Assembly: GCF_030866825.1 (NCBI RefSeq)
Contig: NZ_CP133020.1
Coordinates: 186,001 to 250,000 of the forward strand
Length of the DNA stretch: 64,000 nucleotides
Source: Rathayibacter sp. SW19
GTDB lineage: Bacteria; Actinomycetota; Actinomycetes; Actinomycetales; Microbacteriaceae
Direction: 5' to 3'
This document shows, in pieces, positions 59,143-64,000 of the stretch. Each line of letters opens with the position of its first letter. Position 1 is the stretch's first letter. The position numbers and the translations under genes were made by a program. Below the pieces are notes generated by a model that was not told the DNA's origin, made no database searches, and saw only the letters and a program-made list of their open reading frames with translations.

Positions 59143-60441
59143 TCAGTGGCATCCGGTCGGCGCCTGCATGGTGGGTGAAACCGGCGGCGCGTCTTTCGGT
59201 GACGTGTATGCACCGATCAGCCGGAAGAGCGTGTCGCTGGAGTTCGCCTCAACCCCTTGGCAGTCGAACGCACCCTCTTTGAAGGTGGTGACCACCGCGA
59301 TCGATGTTTTCTGCGACGGAAGGTACGCCTCGGTGGCACTGTACCCGCCGACCAGTGGATTCTGCAGGATCCACGAACCGGAGCGCACGATGCCGAGCCC
59401 GTAGTTGTAGCCGTCAACCTGGGTGAAGCACGACGGCAGGCAGACCTGCTCCTTATACCCGAAGCCGAGCAGGTTCGGATCGGTCATGGCATGGAAGCTG
59501 GATCGGGACAACAGTCTGCCCGTGCCGACGGCCGTCGCCGTGGTGGTCATGTCGGCGATCGTCGTCGTCTCGGCTGCACCGTCCGGGGTTCCCCACGCCG
59601 GGTTGAAGAAGGTCGACTCCTCGTAGAACGGGCTGCCCGCAGGAATTCCGAATTGCACCCGTCGTTCCGAGCTGAAGGAGTGCAGAACCGGCTCTGGGAT
59701 GTAGGAGCTGGTGTACGCGGCCGTGTGGGCCAGCCCCATCGGGTCCAGCACGTTCTTCTTGAGCAACTGGTCAAGCGGAGCCTTGCCGACCATCGAGAGA
59801 ATTTTGCCGAGAATCATGAAGTTCGTGTGGGCGTAGCTCCAATTCGCGCCGGGAGCGAACTGCATCGGCCGGTCGAACGCGTACTTCACTCGCGCGTCGT
59901 ACGTGAAGATCTGGAACGGGTTAGTGTTGAACGCCGCCGTCCAGCCGGGGTCTGTCTCGAAATCGGGATATCCGGTCGTCTGGTTGGTGAGCATCTTGAG
60001 GGTGACCTTGTTGGACTCGGGCAGGTCGGGCAGCCAGTGATCGATCGTGTCGTCAAGGCTCACCTTGTGTTGTTCTACGTATTGCATCAGCAGCGTGCCG
60101 ATGTAGGCGAATGCCACGGCGCCATTGCGAAAGTTCATGTCCGTGGTGGCCGGCACCCCGGTCATCGAATCGCCGAACGCCTGCGTCGTGACGACCTTGT
60201 CGCCGGTCGTGACCCGCACGATCACCGCGCGCAGCTGGTACGTCTCCATCGCCTTGCGCACGATCGAGGCGATCGCCGCGCCCTCGGCTGATTGAGACTC
60301 GGCCGACTGCGATGCAGTTGTCGACGTAGTGGTCGCCGACGTGGATGCCGACTCACCGGTGCAGGCGGTTACGGTCACCGCCAGCGTGAACGCCAGCAGA
60401 CCTGCTGTGAACAGCCGCGCCACTGATGAGTGCCTTCTCAT
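59143..60441 (-). CDS. Beta-lactamase-fold lipoprotein lacking the catalytic serine
   Basis: 432 residues. Signal sequence with lipobox VTAC (lipidated Cys near residue 27), Ser/Thr-rich linker, then a class C beta-lactamase/DD-peptidase-like domain (VSLDDTIDHWLPDLPESNKVTLKMLTNQTTGY, in parts). At the SxxK motif the sequence reads FRNGAVAFAY: both Ser and Lys are absent. The YxN motif is YAHTNF. It is therefore predicted not to hydrolyse beta-lactams. I have a recollection of related actinomycete lipoproteins with the same change, suggesting a conserved binding role. The ATG overlaps the stop of the decayed upstream CocE gene (ATGA). Confidence 0.85.
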   Translation of the reverse strand: MRRHSSVARLFTAGLLAFTLAVTVTACTGESASTSATTTSTTASQSAESQSAEGAAIASIVRKAMETYQLRAVIVRVTTGDKVVTTQAFGDSMTGVPATTDMNFRNGAVAFAYIGTLLMQYVEQHKVSLDDTIDHWLPDLPESNKVTLKMLTNQTTGYPDFETDPGWTAAFNTNPFQIFTYDARVKYAFDRPMQFAPGANWSYAHTNFMILGKILSMVGKAPLDQLLKKNVLDPMGLAHTAAYTSSYIPEPVLHSFSSERRVQFGIPAGSPFYEESTFFNPAWGTPDGAAETTTIADMTTTATAVGTGRLLSRSSFHAMTDPNLLGFGYKEQVCLPSCFTQVDGYNYGLGIVRSGSWILQNPLVGGYSATEAYLPSQKTSIAVVTTFKEGAFDCQGVEANSSDTLFRLIGAYTSPKDAPPVSPTMQAPTGCH

Positions 60442-61050
60442 AACCTTTTCTCCTTTTCTCGGGGAACGACTTCCCCAGGGATGACCGGCACCTCGAGGCG
60501 TGCCGGGCGGTCAGCATCCCAGTGCAGGGTGCATTGGCCTCCTCGCCATAGAACGTCGACCACTTCGGACCGCGATGCAGATACCCGAATCGATCGGTCG
60601 AGCTGACGTTCTGGAACGCGCGGAACGAGCCAATGCTGTGCAGGTTCGCATCCGAGAAGCTGGCGCACACCAGCATCGGCACGGTGATCTCTTCGAGTTT
60701 CGGCGTCAACGACTCCCACCACGCATCGCGCAGTGGGTGCCGCGACGCGTCTTGGTCGGCAGAGCATCCTTGCCATACGGGTGCACCGAGAGGATCGCCG
60801 GGAACGGCCCGTTGCCCTGTGGGTGGTAAATGTTGACCCGCAATACGACACCGTCACACATCCGTACCTCGACATCGCGCTCCTGCGCAACCTCCGCTGA
60901 CGCCGGCACGACCGTTACCGGTGGGCGAAGGGCATTGCGGATGCGCCGGCGCGCGTATGCGGCGCGGCCCGGCCGCCGCCAGGGAACGTCTCGAACAACC
61001 GACATCGCGCCGACCTTGCTTTCGGGGCTGGGGTCCGCGATGTGAGTCAC
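60438..61050 (-). pseudogene. CocE/NonD (X-Pro dipeptidyl-peptidase S15) hydrolase gene with internal deletion and frameshift
   Basis: The 5' part (61050 to ~60745) is a normal CocE N-terminus: RDVEVRMCDGVVLRVNIYHP, FPAILSVHPYGKDALPTKTRRG. It passes directly into HPLRDAWWESLTPKLEEITVPML of the C-terminal region (in another frame), so the stretch with the catalytic Ser (about 150-200 residues) is gone. After PKWSTFYGEEANA a further frame change near 60535 leads to CTLHWDADRPARLEVPV and the natural stop TGA at 60438, which overlaps the next gene's ATG. It was once the first gene of an operon. Confidence 0.83.
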
Positions 61051-61112
61051 AGGTTGTCGAGCAGCCGCATGTATTTTACTGTCACTCTATAGCATCCGAT
61101 AGTGTAGTGAAC

Positions 61113-61742
61113 ATGACCTCAACGGGGGACGGCGAGCTGAGTCGTCAGGCGAAGGTCGGCGCCGCATCCCGGCTGGGGACGCAGAACCGGTTGCGGCTGG
61201 CCGCGTCCGAGGAGTTCGAAGAACACGGATACGCAGGCGCGACCGTCAGTCGCATTGCCAACCGTGCCGGGGTCACCGTGCAGACCCTCTACCTGGCCTG
61301 GGGCAGCAAGCGTGAACTGCTGCGCGCATCCTTGACCTCCAGCCTGGCAGAGCACCTTGGGCCCCCCGGGGGCATCGGCGGCCTTTTCGAAGGGAAGACG
61401 GCACGCGAGGTCATTACGCTGCTGGCCACGCTGATGGGCAAGACGGCTGAGGCGGCCGGAACCGGTTGGAAGCTCTATCGCGATGCCGCAGCGACGGACA
61501 CCGAGATCGCGGCCGACTGGGATCAATTGCAATCCCTGCGTCGAGGCACCATGGAATCCATCGTGGCGCACATCCCTGACGACTCGTTGCGTCGGGGGCT
61601 CAGTCGTGAAGCCGCCCGCGATACGGCCTGGGTGATCGCCAGCCCCGAGTCGTACGAACTCCTCGTGGTGAGGAACGGCTACTCAACGCAAGACTTCGTC
61701 CACTGGATGGACGCAACGCTGACGGCGGCGCTTCTCGCGTAA
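61113..61742 (+). CDS. TetR-family regulator
   Basis: 209 residues. The HTH is GYAGATVSRIANRAGVTVQTLYLAWGSKRELL. The ligand domain is short and tryptophan-rich, without a recognised family. ATG 61113 is chosen because the preceding 60 residues of open frame are antisense to the CocE remnant. It is divergent from that pseudogene, so it may have controlled it. Closely related to the fossil at 57834. Confidence 0.86.
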   Translation: MTSTGDGELSRQAKVGAASRLGTQNRLRLAASEEFEEHGYAGATVSRIANRAGVTVQTLYLAWGSKRELLRASLTSSLAEHLGPPGGIGGLFEGKTAREVITLLATLMGKTAEAAGTGWKLYRDAAATDTEIAADWDQLQSLRRGTMESIVAHIPDDSLRRGLSREAARDTAWVIASPESYELLVVRNGYSTQDFVHWMDATLTAALLA

Positions 61743-61797
61743 CCGCACCGAACAATGCTGCTGCAGGGTTCGTTTTGGCTGCCTGTCGAACTGAACC

Positions 61798-61862
61798 CGG
61801 GTCTCGATACTCTCGCTGGCGCTCCAATCCTCGCTCGCAGGCTCGCTGGCGACAAGGGTCGC
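61798..61862. repeat. Degenerate dispersed element
   Basis: GGGTCTCGATACTCTCGCTGG and a shortened CTCGCAGGCTCGCTGG follow the TetR gene. The closing CTACTCGACC arm is not recognisable. Confidence 0.5.
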
Positions 61863-61948
61863 ACAATCGCTGGCGCGATTGCCTGAGCTCCACCGCGCTC
61901 GACCGGCCGTGCCGTTGCGCTGTCGCACGTCACCGATAGCCTGGGACG

Positions 61949-63310
61949 ATGACATTTGCAGATGCAGCAGTCGACGCGGAATCAGCTGAGCGACTGGAGC
62001 AGCACGGCTTGCGGCTCGGCCTCGTCGACACCGCCGACCGTGCCGCCTTCACCGCCTGGCTGCACGCGGATGCCCGCGGCTTCTACCAGCCGCACACGTC
62101 GCCGAAACAGCTCGAAGCACTCCTCGCCCACACCGCGTATCGGCGCACGACGGGAGTCTGGGACGACACAGAAACGGATGCCGCAACCCCGGTCGCGACC
62201 GTCTCCAGCTGGCCTGCGCCGCTGGCATTGCCCGGCGAGAACGATATGTCGGCGTGGGCCATCAGCTCGGTCACCGTCGCACCGACGCACCGGCGCCGCG
62301 GCATCGCGCGTGCCTTGCTCGAGGCGGAATTGCGCACCGCTCACGCGCTTGGTGTTCCTGCGGCGATCCTGACGGCGTCGGAGGCGACGATCTACTCGCG
62401 CTACGGGTTCGGCCCGGCCGCGCGTGCCGCGCAGTTGACGATCGATACGCGACGGGCGCGCTGGGCGGGGCCGACGGCATCCGGTCGGGTTCGGTTTGTG
62501 ACGTTGGAGCAGCTGCAGGCCGACGGCCGGCCCGTTTTCGAACGCGCCCGAAGCAGGCAACCCGGCGAGATTGCGCTCGACGACGCATTGTGGGCTGAGT
62601 TGCTCGGAGTCATGGGCGACGACGAGGATGAGCTCAAGCACCTGCGCGCGGTGCGCTACGACGATGCCGCGGGCGTCGCCCAGGGTTTTACCGTCTATCG
62701 TGTCAGCGGTGGCGACGAGGACTTCAGCCAGCACACCGTCACCGTGCGCTACCTGTGCGCTGCAACGGATGATGCATACGCCGGCCTGTGGCATTTTCTG
62801 GTCGACCTCGACCTGGTCACCTCGGTTGTTGCGCCGCTGCGTTCCGTCGACGAGCCGGTGATCTGGCAGCTCTCGGATGTGCGCGCGGTGACAACCAGCG
62901 GCCTCAGCGATCAGCTGTGGTTGCGCATTCTCGACGTTAAAGCGATGCTCGAGGCACGCAGCTACAGTGCGCCTGCGCAGCTCGTGCTCGACATCGCCGA
63001 TCCGCTCGGCTACGCGAACGGACGTATTCTGCTCGCAATCGGAACCGATGGGCGGGCCGGCGTGGCGCCATTGCCGGATGCGGCGCTTGAATCGGCGGCG
63101 GATGCTTCGGGCGGCCCCGCCCTCGCGGACTTTGCGCCGTTTGGGCTGGCACTTTCCATCACCGATTTGAGCAGTCTGAGCCTCGGCGGCGCGTCGGCAC
63201 GCACGCTCGTGCGCGCCGGGCGAATCACGGAGCTGGCGCCCGGATCTGCCGATGTCTTCGACACCGCGTTCCGCTCACCCATCACGCCGACGCTGAGTCT
63301 CTGGTTCTGA
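61949..63310 (+). CDS. Eis-like GNAT N-acetyltransferase
   Basis: 453 residues, the Eis architecture: an N-terminal GNAT with the acetyl-CoA loop VAPTHRRRGIARALL (near residue 112), a second degenerate GNAT, and a C-terminal sterol-carrier-like domain ending in TLSLWF, whose terminal carboxylate acts as the catalytic base in Eis. Eis enzymes acetylate amino groups of several sites on aminoglycosides and proteins. ATG at 61949. Not adjacent to resistance genes. Confidence 0.9.
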   Translation: MTFADAAVDAESAERLEQHGLRLGLVDTADRAAFTAWLHADARGFYQPHTSPKQLEALLAHTAYRRTTGVWDDTETDAATPVATVSSWPAPLALPGENDMSAWAISSVTVAPTHRRRGIARALLEAELRTAHALGVPAAILTASEATIYSRYGFGPAARAAQLTIDTRRARWAGPTASGRVRFVTLEQLQADGRPVFERARSRQPGEIALDDALWAELLGVMGDDEDELKHLRAVRYDDAAGVAQGFTVYRVSGGDEDFSQHTVTVRYLCAATDDAYAGLWHFLVDLDLVTSVVAPLRSVDEPVIWQLSDVRAVTTSGLSDQLWLRILDVKAMLEARSYSAPAQLVLDIADPLGYANGRILLAIGTDGRAGVAPLPDAALESAADASGGPALADFAPFGLALSITDLSSLSLGGASARTLVRAGRITELAPGSADVFDTAFRSPITPTLSLWF

Positions 63311-63334
63311 CTGTGGCCGGCGCCAGCAAGTGTC

Positions 63335-63373
63335 GGTGGTCGAGTAGCGAGCGTCAGCAAGCGTATCGAGACC
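63335..63373. repeat. Dispersed element, complete short copy
   Basis: GGTGGTCGAGTAGCGAGCGT then CAGCAAGCGTATCGAGACC: one compact unit between the convergent eis-like and M20 genes. Confidence 0.8.
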
Positions 63374-63429
63374 AAGACACGATGAGACCGCGCGCGAATA
63401 ACTCGATGCACTCGTGGTTTTCGCTAGGT

Positions 63430-64000
63430 TCAGAGCACGGCATCAATTTGCCACGCAGACAATCGGGTGGCCGATAGTGCAAGAACTCGTGCGATGTCCA
63501 GAGCAGCCTCTAGCCCGGCGCGTGAGCCAAATTGTGCAGCGCCGGCCTCTGTGTGGTAGCTCCACCCTCCGGGTTGCCCCACACCGATAAGTGCGGCAGG
63601 CACTCTATGCGATATGTTGCCGAAGTCTGTCGCGAAGGGGAGCGGCGGTGGATCGTAGACAAAGTCTCGACCTGCCGCCCGGAAAGCCCCGGCGACCGCC
63701 GAAGTGACGGCATCATTCGGCCGGATCCCGAGAACGAGCTCACCGCTCGACCATTCTCCCAGTTGCATCCGCTCGCGCAGCCGTCCCGCCGCGGCAGTGA
63801 TCTCGGCCGCAGTGCCGGCGAAATGGAGCACCGTCGCGTCGAAAACGAGGCCAGTTGCTTCTTCGACATCCCCGTCGAGGCGAGCGTGTTCCAACATGAC
63901 GCTCGCGGGATCGCTCTCGTCAAGTGCTGCCATCAATTGGCGTAGCGCGACGATCGGAGTTTGAACGACACCTCGGGCTAAAGATCGGGACCCGAATACG
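63430..64000 (-). CDS. M20-family amidohydrolase, 5' part outside window
   Basis: 190 residues of the C-terminal end. FATDFGNISHRVPAALIGVGQPGG (the metal-site Asp/Asn and His region, in parts) and HTEAGAAQFGSRAGLEAALDIARVLALSA are typical of M20D peptidases such as IAA-amino-acid or aminobenzoyl-glutamate hydrolases. The frame is open to the window edge; the sequence shown before the first ATG (GSRSLARGVVQTPIVALRQL) also looks like protein. Substrate unknown. Confidence 0.82.
   Translation of the reverse strand, partial: VFGSRSLARGVVQTPIVALRQLMAALDESDPASVMLEHARLDGDVEEATGLVFDATVLHFAGTAAEITAAAGRLRERMQLGEWSSGELVLGIRPNDAVTSAVAGAFRAAGRDFVYDPPPLPFATDFGNISHRVPAALIGVGQPGGWSYHTEAGAAQFGSRAGLEAALDIARVLALSATRLSAWQIDAVL

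Noticed and set aside
60921..61112. 64-residue extension of the TetR protein at 61113
   Set aside because: This part is antisense to the CocE remnant and lies before the promoter-like sequence; the HTH starts at a normal distance from 61113.
1..64000. tRNA, rRNA or transposase genes
   Set aside because: No cloverleaf, rRNA core sequence, terminal inverted repeats or DDE motif could be recognised by eye; a tRNA scan would be decisive.

Overview
The window is high-GC DNA of an actinomycete, most likely a member of the Microbacteriaceae. The signs are the codon usage, the very frequent hexamer GGATGC/GCATCC, the GTG and TTG starts, a DUF222-HNH family protein, leaderless-type promoters, and two dispersed elements (GGTCTCGATACG...CTACTCGACC and TTCGACAAGCTCAG) that I associate with this family. 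No rRNA, tRNA, CRISPR array, transposase or phage structural gene was found.

Layout. 1-3.9 kb: aromatic/3-oxoadipate catabolism (benzaldehyde-type dehydrogenase, pcaIJ, an IclR regulator). 4.0-5.5 kb: a decayed DUF222-HNH gene and a possible dehydrogenase tail. 5.5-7.5 kb: polyprenol-phosphate glycosyltransferase, DinB-like and PEBP-like proteins. 7.6-10.9 kb: gntR-prpD-prpB of the methylcitrate cycle; its partner prpC lies 5.5 kb away at 16.4 kb, separated by an intact DUF222-HNH gene, a reductase, a conserved unknown, an SDR and an XRE regulator. 17.7-22 kb: thioesterase, GNAT, FAD oxidoreductase, DNA glycosylase, small membrane protein. 22-25.1 kb: a minus-strand run of thymidylate synthase-like, HxlR, siderophore-interacting protein and HerA-like ATPase. 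25-33 kb: a carotenoid-desaturase-like oxidoreductase, a PLP decarboxylase, a small membrane protein and a giant PutA. 33-39.2 kb: kinase-like, GntR, aldo/keto reductase, a small protein, a two-component system and an Lrp regulator. 39.3-41.4 kb: dimethylargininase with an ornithine aminotransferase homologue that lacks the PLP lysine. 41.4-46.6 kb: lacI / MFS / GH3 sugar locus. 46.8-54.4 kb: secreted SGNH hydrolase, membrane hydrolase, CE7 esterase, MutT, DHA2 exporter with TetR, MDR oxidoreductase. 54.5-56.6 kb: a lone fusion of macro-like, SIR2 and GIY-YIG domains. 56.7-64 kb: epimerase, VOC protein, a short coiled-coil membrane protein, a serine hydrolase-fold lipoprotein without catalytic serine, a decayed CocE hydrolase, TetR, Eis-like acetyltransferase and an M20 hydrolase cut by the edge.

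The most promising leads are: (1) the macro/SIR2/GIY-YIG fusion, a candidate single-gene immune effector; (2) a near-identical upstream cassette ending in a leaderless promoter in front of both the PLP decarboxylase and putA; (3) dispersed intergenic repeats that have become in-frame linkers inside two enzymes; (4) three unrelated tandem arrays that all have a 14-bp period, two of which begin at the stop codon of a gene; (5) two enzyme-fold proteins that have lost their catalytic residue but keep long open frames; and (6) long perfect palindromes between genes. Several pseudogenes (HNH, CocE, TetR) show that the accessory parts are being remodelled.
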